Below are positions 38,636-48,337 of a DNA stretch of 64,000 bases, piece after piece. Every line of letters begins with the position of its first letter. The stretch's first letter is position 1. Source of the stretch: Pseudoxanthomonas sp. X-1 (GTDB lineage: Bacteria > Pseudomonadota > Gammaproteobacteria > Xanthomonadales > Xanthomonadaceae). The notes beneath the pieces were generated by a model. That model saw only the letters and a program-made list of their open reading frames with translations. It had not been told where the DNA came from and made no database searches. The translations under genes and the position numbers were made by a program. The DNA is taken from contig NZ_CP083376.1 in NCBI RefSeq assembly GCF_020042665.1, positions 2,454,001-2,518,000 on the forward strand. Reading direction: 5' to 3'.

Positions 38636-39562
38636 TCATGGCTTGCATACCGCCACGCTCCGCGAGCGCTGGTCGATCATCAGCACGCTGTCCTTCAGTG
38701 CCAGTGCGCCGACCAGCAGCTCGGGGAAGCGTTCGGACACGCGCGCATCGACATCGCGCAGGACCAGCGCGCCGATCTGGACCGGCCCGTGGACGATGGC
38801 CTTGTCCAGCGCGATCGAGGTATGGCTCAGCTGACCCGCGCCGGCCTCGGCCAGCGGGCCGGCCTCGATCTGGTCGTAAAGCGTCCTGGGGAGCACCAGC
38901 GCCACGTTGGCGCCGGTATCCAGATTGCCCTCCAGTTCGCGCCCGCCGATCCGCACCGGCACGCGGAAGGCACGCGTGTAGGCCAGCACGCCGGGCTGGT
39001 CATGCGATAGCGACAACGCGCGGCTGAAGGACAGCGTTTTCGCCGGATAGTCGATGACCAGCAGGCCATCGGCGAAGAAGTCGCGCGCGAGGATGCCGTC
39101 GAAGGCCGCCTCGTCGCTCAGCTTGGCGCGGTAGTCGCGGGTGATCGCCTCGACGCCCTCGCGGCGCAGGCCATCGAGCTCGAGCGCGTCGATGCGAACG
39201 GTCTGCGCCACCTGGGTCTGCACGCCATCCGAATTTCCGGAGTGCCCCGCGAGCGGCAGGTTCAGCGCGCTGGTCAGACGCGCATCCGCCCGCGCCATCC
39301 CGCTGGCGCCGGTATCGACGGCGAACCGATGCTCGCCTCCTCCGTTGACCCTGGCGCGGACGTAGATGCGTCCCTCCACAGTCTCGAACGGGACATGGAT
39401 CAAAAGCTCGCTGCGAGGGGCCGTAGCGAGCGACAGGCAGGGATCGCCTGTCCCCGCGGCCGCGCTCGCCCAGCCCGCGCCAGCGAGCATCATCACGCCG
39501 GCCAGCAGCGGAAGCCATCTGAAGCGGAGCCGATGGCGCGGCGATCGGGACACTTTGGACAT
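38636..39562 (-). CDS. Exported retropepsin-like aspartyl protease
   Basis: 308 aa. An N-terminal signal or anchor (LPLLAGVMMLAGAGWASA) precedes two retropepsin-like half-domains, each with an active-site DTGA: Asp83 in FAVDTGASG and Asp215 in GNLDTGANVALVLP. Both catalytic Asp are on one chain, so a single polypeptide could form the whole site. Periplasmic location is inferred. It is unusual in lying between two RND permease genes with gaps of 64 and 82 bp on the same strand. Whether it processes a pump part or is just co-located is unknown. Confidence 0.8.
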   Translation of the reverse strand: MSKVSRSPRHRLRFRWLPLLAGVMMLAGAGWASAAAGTGDPCLSLATAPRSELLIHVPFETVEGRIYVRARVNGGGEHRFAVDTGASGMARADARLTSALNLPLAGHSGNSDGVQTQVAQTVRIDALELDGLRREGVEAITRDYRAKLSDEAAFDGILARDFFADGLLVIDYPAKTLSFSRALSLSHDQPGVLAYTRAFRVPVRIGGRELEGNLDTGANVALVLPRTLYDQIEAGPLAEAGAGQLSHTSIALDKAIVHGPVQIGALVLRDVDARVSERFPELLVGALALKDSVLMIDQRSRSVAVCKP

Positions 39563-39626
39563 GGGGTTGCTCCAAGCAATGAGGGGGCGGGATCAGGCGT
39601 GGTGAAGACCCGCCGGGAGGAAGAGA

Positions 39627-42600
39627 TCAGGACGCCACCGTGGCGGCGTCCGCTGGCGCGCCCTCCGCCGCGCGCACGGCACCGCGACGATCCAGCAGGT
39701 CGTAGACCACCGGGATCACCAGCAGGGTCAGCAGCGTGGACACCAGCAGGCCGCCGATCACGGTGATGGCCATCGGCGCGCGCACCTCGGCGCCTTCGCC
39801 GGAGGCCAGCGCCAGCGGCAGGAAGCCCAGCAGCGTGCACAGCGTGGTCATCACGATAGGCCGCAGGCGCGAGCGCGCGCCTTCCACCAGCGCGCGCCGC
39901 TTGGCCATGCCGGCCGCGCGCAGCTGGTTGACCGAGTCGATCAGGATGATCGCGTTCTTGGTCACCAGGCCGACCAGCAGGATCAGGCCGATGAACACCA
40001 CCACCGACACCGGCGAGCCGCTCAGCTTCAGCGCCAGCACCGCGCCCACCAGCGCCAGCGGGATGGTGAACAGGATCACGAAGGGATGCAGCAGCGACTC
40101 GAACTGCGAGGCCATCACCAGATACACCAGGAACACCGCCAACCCGAAGGCGAACAGCAGCGAGCGCACCGAATCGCCCAGTTCCTCGCCCTGGCCACCG
40201 ATATGCATCGACACGCCGGCGCCCAGCGGGTGCTCGGCGGCCAGCGCCCGCACCTCGCGCACCGCGCCGCCCAGGTCGATGTCCTTCAGGCCGGCCGAGA
40301 CGATCGCCACGCGGCCCTGGTCGGCGCGATGGATCTCGCTGGGGCCGGTGGTGGCGATCACGTCGGCCACCGAGTCGAGCGTGACCGGCCGGCTGCTGGA
40401 GGGGTTGACGATCAGCCGGCGCACGTCCTCGACCGAGGCGCGGTCCGAGGCCTGGGCGCGCACCAGCACGTCGATCTTGCGATCGCGGAAGCTGTAGCGC
40501 GTGGCCACCTCGCCGCGCACCTTCTGCACCACCGCGTCCGCCACCTGGCGCGTGGTCAGACCCAGCGCGCCGGCACGCTCCTGGTCGAAGCGGATCTGGA
40601 TCTCGGGGAAGCCCTGCTCCACCGTCGAGCGCACATCGGTGTAGTGCGCATTGCCGCGCAGCAGCTGGGCCAGGCGTTGGCCGGCGACCTCCAGCGTGGC
40701 CAGGTCCTGGCCGCGCAGCTCCACTTCCAGCGGCGTGGACAGGCTGAACAACGCCGGCCGCGCGAAATCGACCTGCGCGCCGGGCCAGGCCTGCATCGAG
40801 GCACGCAGCGCCTGGGTCTCGCGCGCCTCGATCTGCGGATTGCCGCCATCGGCCATGACCACGGTCAGCTTGCCGATGTTCTCGCCGCTCTCGGTCGGGT
40901 TGGCGTCCAGCCGCGTGCCGCTGCCGCTGACGCCGAAGATGGCGGCCACGCCGGCATCCTTGACGTGCCGTTCCTGCAGCGTGCGCAGCACCGCATCGGT
41001 GTCGCGCAGCGGCGTGCCCGGCGGCAGCTTGACCGTCATCTCGAAACGGTCCTGCGCCAGCTGCGGAATCAGGTCGGTGCCCAGGGTCGGCACCAGCGCC
41101 GCGGTGCCGGCCAGCGCCAGCGCGGCCAGGCCCAGCACGCGCCACGGGCGGGCCAGTGCGGCCGGCAGCACGCGCAGGTAGCCGCGCTCCAGCCAACCGT
41201 AGGGCTTCATCGCCAGCGTGCTCAGCCTGCGCATCAGCGGGGCGATCAGGAACACCGCGCCCCGCCACAGCCTGACCACCAGCCAGGCCAGCCCGAACAC
41301 CGCGCCGCGCACCGCCGCGCCGACGCCGCGCCCGCCCAGGGCGAATGGCTTCTGCCAGCGCGCGTCCGGCTGCCAGCGCGGATGCGGCGCTTCGGCGGCG
41401 AAGCCCAGCGGGGCGCGTCCGCGCAGCGAGCTCAGCATCGGGATCAGCGTCATCGCCACCACCAGCGAGATCGCGATGGCGATCGCCACGGTCAGCGCCT
41501 GGTCGCGGAACAACTGACCTGCGATGCCGTCGACGAACACCAGCGGCAGGAACACCGCGATCGTGGTCAGCGTCGAGGCGACCACCGCCATGCTCACCTC
41601 GCGCGTGCCAGCGATCGCCGCCTGCACGATCCCTAAGCCCCGCTCGCGCGCCTTGGCGATGCTCTCCAGCACCACGATCGAGTCGTCCACCACCAGGCCG
41701 GTGGCCAGCGCCAGGCCGCCCAGCGACATCACGTTGAGGCTCAGCCCCAGCCGGTCCATGAAGAAGAACGTGGCCACGATCGACACCGGCAGCGACAGGC
41801 CGATCACGAAGGTGCTCCAGCCGTCACGCAGGAACAGGAAGATCACCAGGATCGCCAGCACGCCGCCGATCACCGCGTCGCGCTTGACCTCGCCGATGGC
41901 GTGCTCGATGAAGCGCGACTGGTCGTCCAGCGTGTCCAGCGAGACGTCGGCCGGCAGCTGCGCGCGCAGGCGCTCCAGCCGCTGCGACAGCGCCTTGGCG
42001 GTGGCCACGGTGTTGGCGTCGCCCTCCTTGTAGATCGCCAGCTCCACCGCCTCACGCCCGGCCAGGCGGATCACCGCCTCGCGCTCCTTGTAGCCCTGGC
42101 GCACGACGGCCACGTCGCGCAGGCGCACCGGCATGCCGCCGGCGACGGTCGTGCCGCTGGACGAGGACGCGCTCTGCACCGAGGCGGCGGCCGCCAGCAC
42201 CTCGGCCGAGCCGCTGGAGGCGGCGATCGCCGCCATCTGCGCCGCGGCGTTGGCTGCGGCATTGTCGCCGCCGCTGCGCGGGGTCAGCAGCAGGTTGCCG
42301 ATGTCGTCCACGTCGCCGAACTGATTGACCGTGCGCACCAGGTAGCGCTGCGTGCCCTGCTCCAGGCGGCCGCCGGACAGGTTGACGTTCTCGGCCTTCA
42401 GCCGGTCGATCACCGTGGACAGCGGCATGTGCAGCTGGGCGAGCTTCTGCTGGTCGATGTCGACCTGCACCTCGTCCTCCAGGCCGCCGCCGACCTTGAC
42501 CGCGGCCACGCCGCTGACCGGCTCCAGCTTCTTCTTCAAATCCTCGTCGGCGAAGCGGCGCAGCGCGACCAGCTGCCGCTGCGCGGCCAGCGCATCGTCG

Positions 42601-43088
42601 GCCGGCACCTTGGCCGACAGCGCCAGGCGCATGATCGGTTCGGTGGAGGGGTCGAAGCGCAGCAGCACCGGCGCCTTGGCTTCCAGCGGCAGCTGCAGCG
42701 CCTCCAGCTTGTCGCGGACTTCCAGCCCGGCCTGGTCCATGTTGGTACCCCAGGCGAACTGCAGCACCACATCGCTCTGGCCGGTGCGCGAGACCGAGGT
42801 CAGCCGGCGCAGGTTCTTGACCACGCCCACCGCTTCCTCGACCGGCTCGGACAGCAGCGTCTCGATCTCGGCCGGCGCCGCACCGGTGTATTCGGTGCGC
42901 ACGGTCAGCGTCGGATAGCTCAGGTCCGGCAGCAGGTTGACCTTCAGGCTGTGCAGGGCGATGACGCCGAACAGCAGCAGCGTCACCGTCACCATCGCCA
43001 CCGTCACCCGACGCCGGACCGCCAGGGCGACCAGGCCGCCGCCAGCGCCGGCGTCATCCTGCGCGTGCTCCCCATTCCCCGTGTGCAT
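39627..43088 (-). CDS. RND multidrug efflux permease (first pump)
   Basis: 1153-aa RND transporter. The first span follows RRRVTVAMVTVTLLLFGVIA. The transmembrane proton-relay motif is LATGLVVDDSIVVLESIAK. It is longer than typical (about 1030 aa). Extra length includes an Ala/Ser-rich stretch in the first periplasmic loop (about residues 275-320) and a long cytosolic insert after the sixth span (about 550-640). It starts 10 bp after the adaptor gene, so the two are surely co-expressed. Substrate is not predictable from sequence alone. Confidence 0.93.
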   Translation of the reverse strand: MHTGNGEHAQDDAGAGGGLVALAVRRRVTVAMVTVTLLLFGVIALHSLKVNLLPDLSYPTLTVRTEYTGAAPAEIETLLSEPVEEAVGVVKNLRRLTSVSRTGQSDVVLQFAWGTNMDQAGLEVRDKLEALQLPLEAKAPVLLRFDPSTEPIMRLALSAKVPADDALAAQRQLVALRRFADEDLKKKLEPVSGVAAVKVGGGLEDEVQVDIDQQKLAQLHMPLSTVIDRLKAENVNLSGGRLEQGTQRYLVRTVNQFGDVDDIGNLLLTPRSGGDNAAANAAAQMAAIAASSGSAEVLAAAASVQSASSSSGTTVAGGMPVRLRDVAVVRQGYKEREAVIRLAGREAVELAIYKEGDANTVATAKALSQRLERLRAQLPADVSLDTLDDQSRFIEHAIGEVKRDAVIGGVLAILVIFLFLRDGWSTFVIGLSLPVSIVATFFFMDRLGLSLNVMSLGGLALATGLVVDDSIVVLESIAKARERGLGIVQAAIAGTREVSMAVVASTLTTIAVFLPLVFVDGIAGQLFRDQALTVAIAIAISLVVAMTLIPMLSSLRGRAPLGFAAEAPHPRWQPDARWQKPFALGGRGVGAAVRGAVFGLAWLVVRLWRGAVFLIAPLMRRLSTLAMKPYGWLERGYLRVLPAALARPWRVLGLAALALAGTAALVPTLGTDLIPQLAQDRFEMTVKLPPGTPLRDTDAVLRTLQERHVKDAGVAAIFGVSGSGTRLDANPTESGENIGKLTVVMADGGNPQIEARETQALRASMQAWPGAQVDFARPALFSLSTPLEVELRGQDLATLEVAGQRLAQLLRGNAHYTDVRSTVEQGFPEIQIRFDQERAGALGLTTRQVADAVVQKVRGEVATRYSFRDRKIDVLVRAQASDRASVEDVRRLIVNPSSSRPVTLDSVADVIATTGPSEIHRADQGRVAIVSAGLKDIDLGGAVREVRALAAEHPLGAGVSMHIGGQGEELGDSVRSLLFAFGLAVFLVYLVMASQFESLLHPFVILFTIPLALVGAVLALKLSGSPVSVVVFIGLILLVGLVTKNAIILIDSVNQLRAAGMAKRRALVEGARSRLRPIVMTTLCTLLGFLPLALASGEGAEVRAPMAITVIGGLLVSTLLTLLVIPVVYDLLDRRGAVRAAEGAPADAATVAS

Positions 43089-43098
43089 CGTGCTGGCC

Positions 43099-44244
43099 TC
43101 AGCGCTTGCCGGCCAGGGCGACCTGGGTCGCCGGCGCCGGCGGTGCCTCGATCACCGTCACCGCGCTGCCGTCGCGCAGGGCGACCTTGCCGGCGGTCAC
43201 CACCGCATCGCCCACCTTGAGCCCCTTGCGGATCTCGACCCAGGCGCCATCGACATAGCCCGGTTCGACTGCGGTGCGCATCGCCTTGCCGGCCCGCACC
43301 AGGTAGACCGCCGGATCGCCATCGTCCAGCAGCGCCGCGCGCGGAATCACCAGCGCGTCGGCGCGGTGGTCGTACTCAATCCGCAGGCGGCCGAACATGC
43401 CGGCCTGCAGCTGGGTGCCCCCCTCGAACGCGCACACCACGCGGAAGGTGCCGCTACCGGCGTCCACCACCGGGGCGACGCGATCGACCCTGCCGGTGAA
43501 CGCCTTGCCGGGCAGCGCATCGGCCTGCAGGGTCACCGGCTGGCCGGCGCGCAGCGTGGCCAGTTCGCGCTCGGGCACGTTGAGCGTGGCCTCCAGCCGC
43601 GAGCGATCGACCAGGCGGATGATCGGCGTGTTGATCTGCACGAAGTTGCCCGGCTTGATCGAGCGCGAGGCGACCACGCCGGAGATCGGCGCCACCACCG
43701 TGGTGTAGGACAGCTCCAGCCGCGCCAGGCGGTTCTGCGCGCGCATGTTCTCCAGGTCGTAGCGCAGCTGGTCGACGTCGTTGGCGCTGATCATCTGCTG
43801 GTCGACCAGCTTGAGGGCGCGCTGATAGTTGTTCTCCAGCTTGCGCATCTGCGCCTCGGTCTGGGCCACGCTCAGCTGCGCGCGGTCGGCGTCCAGGCGC
43901 ACCAGCGGCTGGCCGGCCCGCACCTCCTGGCCCTCCTCGACCAGCACCGCCAGGGCCACGCCGGAGGTCTTGGCGATGACCTGCGACTCGGCGCGCGGCT
44001 CCAGCGTGGTGGTGCCGGCGTAGCTGGCGGCCACGGCGCGATGGGTCGCCTTGACCGCCTCCACCGGCACCGCGTCGGCGGCTTTTTCCTTGTCCTTGTC
44101 CTTGCCCTTGTCGGCCTTGGCGTCGGCGGCCTTGGGATCGGCGCCCTGCGCGCTGCCGCAGCCGGGCAAGGCGGTGATCAGCGCCAGCGCGAGGGCGGCG
44201 GCGCCCAGGACGGTGGCGGGACGGGCGTGGGCGGACTTAGACAT
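43099..44244 (-). CDS. RND efflux periplasmic adaptor lipoprotein (MFP)
   Basis: 381 aa from MSKSAHARPATVLG at 44244. The signal peptide has lipobox LPGC (Cys29), followed by a Lys/Asp-rich linker. The membrane-fusion fold follows: biotinyl-lipoyl-like SQVIAKTSGVALAVLVEEGQ, an alpha-hairpin (LENNYQRALKLVDQQMIS), then beta-barrel and proximal domains. It bridges inner-membrane RND pumps to an outer-membrane channel. First gene of the four-gene cluster. Residues upstream to 44292 run through the operator-like dyad and are not coding. Confidence 0.93.
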   Translation of the reverse strand: MSKSAHARPATVLGAAALALALITALPGCGSAQGADPKAADAKADKGKDKDKEKAADAVPVEAVKATHRAVAASYAGTTTLEPRAESQVIAKTSGVALAVLVEEGQEVRAGQPLVRLDADRAQLSVAQTEAQMRKLENNYQRALKLVDQQMISANDVDQLRYDLENMRAQNRLARLELSYTTVVAPISGVVASRSIKPGNFVQINTPIIRLVDRSRLEATLNVPERELATLRAGQPVTLQADALPGKAFTGRVDRVAPVVDAGSGTFRVVCAFEGGTQLQAGMFGRLRIEYDHRADALVIPRAALLDDGDPAVYLVRAGKAMRTAVEPGYVDGAWVEIRKGLKVGDAVVTAGKVALRDGSAVTVIEAPPAPATQVALAGKR

Positions 44245-44259
44245 GGCGATGCGTCGCTG

Positions 44260-44287
44260 TTGGTGTTGTAGGCAACTACACCACCAA
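44260..44287. promoter_or_regulatory. Operator-like dyad before the RND cluster
   Basis: TTGGTGTTGTAG (44260-44271) and CTACACCACCAA (44276-44287) pair at 11 of 12 positions around GCAA. It lies 15 bp before the adaptor start codon. Size and symmetry suit a TetR- or MarR-type repressor, but no regulator gene is adjacent. Confidence 0.55.
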
Positions 44288-44453
44288 AACAACAGCTCGC
44301 CATGCGCCGAAGGTCATGGTGACCTGTGTCTCCCACCGCCTACGCCACCGCGCCGCCGCCGGCTGGCCGACGCTTGGCCGATCGCGCGTAAGTTGTTGCG
44401 CTGCGGCATTTTTTCCGCCGTCGCGCGCTTGCCGGAGACGCTGAACGGCAGGC

Positions 44454-44459
44454 TATACT
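44454..44459 (+). promoter_or_regulatory. Possible -10 box for the cytochrome genes
   Basis: TATACT, 58 bp before the first cytochrome ATG. A weak -35 candidate (TTGCCG) lies 19 bp upstream of it. Tentative. Confidence 0.35.
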
Positions 44460-44516
44460 CGCCGCAAGCCAAGCGCCGCGGATGGGACGGGGCGCGCGCG
44501 AATCCCGGAACACGAC

Positions 44517-44903
44517 ATGACGCGATCGTTGTTGCTCGCCGCCTGTTTTGCCCTGCTGTACGCCGGCGTGGCCGGCACGGGCCAGGCCCGCCAGGACGCC
44601 CCGGCCCCGGCCGCTGCCCCGACTCCCGCACCCGCCGCCGTCGCCGCCCCGCGCGGCAACGCCGCCGCCGGCAAGCAGCTGTCCTACACCTGCCAGGGCT
44701 GCCATGGCGTCATCGGCTACAAGAACGCCTACCCCAACTATCACGTGCCGCGCATCGGCGGGCAGTCGGCCGAGTACCTGGCCCAGGCCCTGACCGAATA
44801 CAAGGCGGGCAAGCGCAAGCATCCGACGATGCAGGCGCAGGCCCAGAGCTTCTCCGACCAGGACATCGCCGACCTGGCCGCCTACCTGTCCAGCCTGAAG
44901 TAA
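44517..44903 (+). CDS. Periplasmic c-type cytochrome (class I)
   Basis: 128 aa. A signal peptide (RSLLLAACFALLYAGVAGT) is followed by a Pro/Ala-rich linker and one haem-c domain. The haem site is Cys59-x-x-Cys62-His63 (CQGCH), and the sixth ligand is probably the Met in HPTMQAQAQ. The C-terminal helix DQDIADLAAYLSSLK is typical of cytochrome c4/c5-like carriers. It starts a two-gene unit with a second cytochrome 7 bp on. It likely shuttles electrons to a terminal oxidase. Confidence 0.9.
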   Translation: MTRSLLLAACFALLYAGVAGTGQARQDAPAPAAAPTPAPAAVAAPRGNAAAGKQLSYTCQGCHGVIGYKNAYPNYHVPRIGGQSAEYLAQALTEYKAGKRKHPTMQAQAQSFSDQDIADLAAYLSSLK

Positions 44904-44910
44904 GCCGACC

Positions 44911-45363
44911 ATGCGCACCGCCTTCGCTACGCGTCTGACCTTCGCCCTGGCCGCCGCCCTGGCGCTGGGCGCCTGTTCCAAGATCGAGTCCACCGACACC
45001 GCCGCATCCGATCCCGGCCACGCCAGCGGCGAGCACGGCAGCGCCTCCTCGGCCGGCCTGCCGCCGGGCAACATCGCCGCCGGCGAGAAGAAGGCGCAGG
45101 AGAAGGGCAAGGCCACCGGCCAGAGCTGCATCGACTGCCATGGCGCCGAAGGCGACAAGCCGATCGCGGCCACCTATCCGCACCTGGCCGGCCAGTACGC
45201 CGATTACCTGGCCCACGCCCTGCAGGCTTACCGCGCCGGCGATCGCCAGCACGCGCTGATGACCCCGCAGGCCAAGGACCTGAGCGACCAGGACATCGCC
45301 AACCTGGCCGCCTACTTCTCCTCGCGCAAGGGTGAGCTGCGGGATTTGCACGGGTTGGATTGA
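44911..45363 (+). CDS. c-type cytochrome lipoprotein
   Basis: 150 aa. The signal peptide ends in lipobox LGAC (Cys22), so the mature protein is likely membrane-tethered. After a flexible Ser/Gly/His linker the haem motif is CIDCH (Cys73, Cys76, His77), with HALMTPQAKDLSDQDIANLA as the axial Met region. It resembles its neighbour over the haem domain, suggesting tandem duplication with one soluble and one lipidated form. Confidence 0.9.
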   Translation: MRTAFATRLTFALAAALALGACSKIESTDTAASDPGHASGEHGSASSAGLPPGNIAAGEKKAQEKGKATGQSCIDCHGAEGDKPIAATYPHLAGQYADYLAHALQAYRAGDRQHALMTPQAKDLSDQDIANLAAYFSSRKGELRDLHGLD

Positions 45364-45497
45364 GAGCTCCGAGGGCGGCCCAGCCGGTTAAGCCGCTTCT
45401 CACTGAACGGTTGCCGTCAGCCCCGTCACGACGCGGCGTAAGCCGCTTTCGAATCGCTTGGCCTCTGGTCTAAACGCCGACCAACCTTCTACCGTCG

Positions 45498-45515
45498 TTC
45501 CCGCGAAGGCGGGAA
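45498..45515. repeat. REP palindrome
   Basis: TTCCCGC-GAAG-GCGGGAA, same family as 9505-9524 and 53916-53935. Confidence 0.7.
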
Positions 45516-45633
45516 TCCAGTGGCTTTCGCGCCAAAGCACCGACCCCCTGTGACTCGCCTCGCGGGACACAGGCTTTGGGCCGGTCCGCTTCATCGGAAG
45601 CGAAAAGCAAGAAGCAACAGCATTCCTTCCCGG

Positions 45634-45664
45634 CCCTCCCTTTCGCCTGCGGCGAAAGGGAGGG
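45634..45664. repeat. Perfect 14-bp hairpin
   Basis: CCCTCCCTTTCGCC-TGC-GGCGAAAGGGAGGG. No T-run follows on either side, so a repeat or RNA-structure role is likelier than termination. A related but imperfect sequence is near 59545-59575. Confidence 0.65.
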
Positions 45665-45848
45665 GGCAGAAGCGCTTGGCTATTGAGTTCCACAGGCGAA
45701 GCCCTCGAGCCCGGAACTCCGCTCCGTGACAAACGGTGCGATCAACGCTCAGCCATCAGCCGCCATCGCTGCCCCCGAGAACATGGGAGCCAGCAGCTTC
45801 GAGCGACGAGATCTTTCGCGAGAGCGAGCGCCTTCAGGCTCCCGTCCC

Positions 45849-47634
45849 TCAACTCCCCACCGGAATCGGATTGCGCTTGACCGGGATGTCCGGCGGCGGC
45901 CGCGCCGTGGCCGGGTGGTCGTTGAGGTTGGGGTCGTAGACGCCGCAGGCGCCCCCGGCCTGCAGGATCGACACCACGCACTTGATGCGCTTGGACGTGC
46001 CCGGGATCGGGATCTCCAGGTCCTGGATGCCGGCGCGGACCCAGTCCTGCAGCAGGGTGCCGCCGGGCATCCAGTACTTGTCGAACATGGTCGGCTCGTA
46101 GCCGAACGCCGGACGGTCCAGCCAGGTGCCGGCGTTGTTCGCATCGATCTTGGCCTGCTGCCGCGAGCCCGGCGCGCCGGGGCGGTCAGAGCGCCCGCTG
46201 CCTGACGCATCCGGCACCTTGACGCTGCCGTCGGCGTTGAACAGCCCCTGCAACCCCTGCCCCGCGCTGCCCTGATTGCCGGCCTGCGCGCTGCGCGAGG
46301 CGCCCCAGTCGTCGGCGCGCTTCGGACCCGGCGTGCCCCACTCGTCCGCGGCGCGTGCGCCCGCGCCTGGGCTGCTGGCCTGGCTGCCGGCGGTCTGGCC
46401 GCCCTGCACCGGCGACGGCGGCGCGCCGCTGTTGGCCGCCGTGGTGGACGCTTGCTGGCCGGTTTCGGCCGCCGCCTGGCTGGCGCGCTCGGCCTGGCCC
46501 TGCTGGGCCTGCGGGCTGCCGGCATCGGTCGCGCTGGATGCGGCCTCCGCGACAGACTGGGCAGGCGCGGCCGGTGCGGGGGCCGCCGGCATCGGGATCT
46601 CGCGCACGCGGGCCTGGGCCGGAGCCGAGGCCGGCAACTGCACCGGCGCGGCCTCGGGGCTGCGCAGGGCCTGCAGCGCGGGCGCCTGCACCTGCGGCAC
46701 CGGCTCGGGATTGGGGATCTCGCGCTGGCGCACCCGCGTGGGCGGCGCGGCCGGCGCCGGCAGGTCGACCGCGCGTGGGGCGACGTGCTGCACGGCCACC
46801 GGCTGCTGGGTCTGTACCGTTTCCACCTCGCGCACGCGCGCGGCCGGCGGCTGCCACTGCACCTGGGGCGCGGGCAACTGCACCTGCGGCGGCGTGGGCG
46901 GCGGCAGGACGAAGGTCTGGGTCGGCTGCGCCGTCTCGGTCACCTGCAACGGCTGTTCGACCGGCGGCGTCGGCGGCGCCGGCGTTTCGGGTTGCGGCGG
47001 GGTGGCCGGCTGCTCGGCCACCTGCGGCGGCGTGGGCGTGGGGGGAGACGGGGCCGCCTGCGCCGGCGCGGGCTGCGCGGGCGCCGGCGCAGCGGCCTCG
47101 GGCGTCGCCGCCGCACGCGCGGGCCGGCTCGCGCCACGCGGCGCGGCCGCGGCGGCTGCTGCTGCGCGCGGGTGTGGGCGGCTGCGGCCCGGAGCCACCG
47201 CCCTCGCCCGGCGTGCCGCGCCCGATGAAGGTCAGCTGCACGCGGCTGCCGTCTTCCTCGGTCGGCGGCGGCGGCAGCGCCATCAGGCTGACGAAGATCA
47301 GCAGCGCCAGGAACGCCAGGTGCAGCAGCAGGCTCCCCAGCCGCCCGACCCAGCGGATCCAGCGCTCCTCGCGCGGTGGCGCCTCGCCATGCTGCCAGTG
47401 CAGCGACCACGCGGCCTGCCAGCGGTTCATTGGCCGCACCCCTGGCGCCATGCGCGGGCGTGCGGCCGCCGCGGCCACCAGCGCCTCGACCGGCGCCCGA
47501 CTCAGCTGTCCGGCCTGCGCCGGCCGGTTGCGCAGCCAGATGCCCCAGCCGTGCGGCAGGCCGGTGCGCTTTTCCAGAATGGGGGCCGGCCTGCGCTGCA
47601 GGAGGGCGGCGATGATCTCGGTGGCAGTCGTCAC
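45849..47634 (-). pseudogene. Proline-rich single-span membrane protein, frameshifted
   Basis: The gene starts at 47634 (MTTATEIIAALLQRR). It has one membrane span near residues 98-120 (LGSLLLHLAFLALLIFVSLM), then LPPPPTEEDGSRVQLTFIGRG. The frame is lost between about 47215 and 47080, where the sequence needs a +1 shift to rejoin the open frame that runs to 45849. That frame encodes a long Pro/Ala/Gln-rich periplasmic region and a compact C-terminal domain (RPAFGYEPTMFDKYWMPGG, IKCVVSILQAGGACGVYDP). Joined, it would be about 595 aa, like the 'transmembrane repetitive' proteins of xanthomonads, with a TonB-like plan. A sequencing error in this GC-rich run is as likely as true decay. It lies 14 bp after nfuA. 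Confidence 0.72.
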
Positions 47635-47648
47635 CGGATGCGGACGGA

Positions 47649-48242
47649 TCAGGCCGCGTCGCGCGGCATGTACGGCGCCTGGCCGCTGTCGTGGTCGGTG
47701 GCGTCACGCACCGCGGTCACGCCCGGCACCCGCGTCAGCAGGGTTTTCTCGATGCCCTGCTTCAGGGTGACATCGGCCATGCCGCAGCCGTGGCAGCCGC
47801 CGCCGAAGCGCAGGAACACCACGCCCTCGCCCGTCACTTCCTCCACCGCCACGCGGCCGCCGTGCGAGGCCAGCTGCGGGTTGACCTCGTGCTCGACCAC
47901 CCAGCGCACGCGCTCGACCAGCGAGGCGCCCTCGGCCGGCGCCTTGCCCTTGATGTGCGGGGCCTTGATCGTCAGCTGGCTGCCGGCGCCCTGGGTGACG
48001 AAGTCGATCTCGGCATCGTCCAGCCACGGCACGCTGGCCGCGTCCACGTACAGGGTGAAGCCTTCGCAGTCCACGGCCCATTCGTCGCCGGCCAGTTCGC
48101 GCGGTTCGGCGAACTCCAGCCGCGCATCGGCGCGCGGGGTGCCCGGATCGACCGCGCTGAGGCGCACGCCCAGGCCTGGCGAGGCCTCGCGCTCGATCAG
48201 CTTGCGGAAATGGTGCTGGGCGGTCTCGGAGATCTGGATCAT
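47649..48242 (-). CDS. nfuA: Fe-S biogenesis protein NfuA
   Basis: 197 aa. The N-terminal degenerate A-type domain (residues 1-100) has no Cys cluster ligands. The C-terminal Nfu domain has Cys150-x-x-Cys153 ([19 protein letters not shown]), which binds a 4Fe-4S cluster for delivery to apo-enzymes such as lipoyl synthase. Divergent from phhB (95 bp apart) and upstream of the frameshifted membrane protein. Confidence 0.95.
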   Translation of the reverse strand: MIQISETAQHHFRKLIEREASPGLGVRLSAVDPGTPRADARLEFAEPRELAGDEWAVDCEGFTLYVDAASVPWLDDAEIDFVTQGAGSQLTIKAPHIKGKAPAEGASLVERVRWVVEHEVNPQLASHGGRVAVEEVTGEGVVFLRFGGGCHGCGMADVTLKQGIEKTLLTRVPGVTAVRDATDHDSGQAPYMPRDAA

Positions 48243-48337
48243 GCGGCGTATTCTAGCGGCCTGCCCGCGCGCCGGTCAGGACGGAATGGTCACGCGCGGG
48301 AATGCTACGTTCCCCGCGCCACCTGCAGGAGCCCTTG

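Larger units (their letters stand above)
45364..45848. other. Gene-free repeat-bearing gap
   Basis: 485 bp without a credible gene. It holds a REP palindrome (45498-45515) and a perfect long hairpin (45634-45664). The remaining short open frames have no start signal or family pattern. Confidence 0.65.

Noticed and set aside
35803..39027. Plus-strand open frame of over 1000 codons across an RND gene
   Set aside because: Antisense shadow of a GC-rich gene; His/Gln/Arg-heavy translation with no domain, while the minus frame is a clear RND permease and protease.
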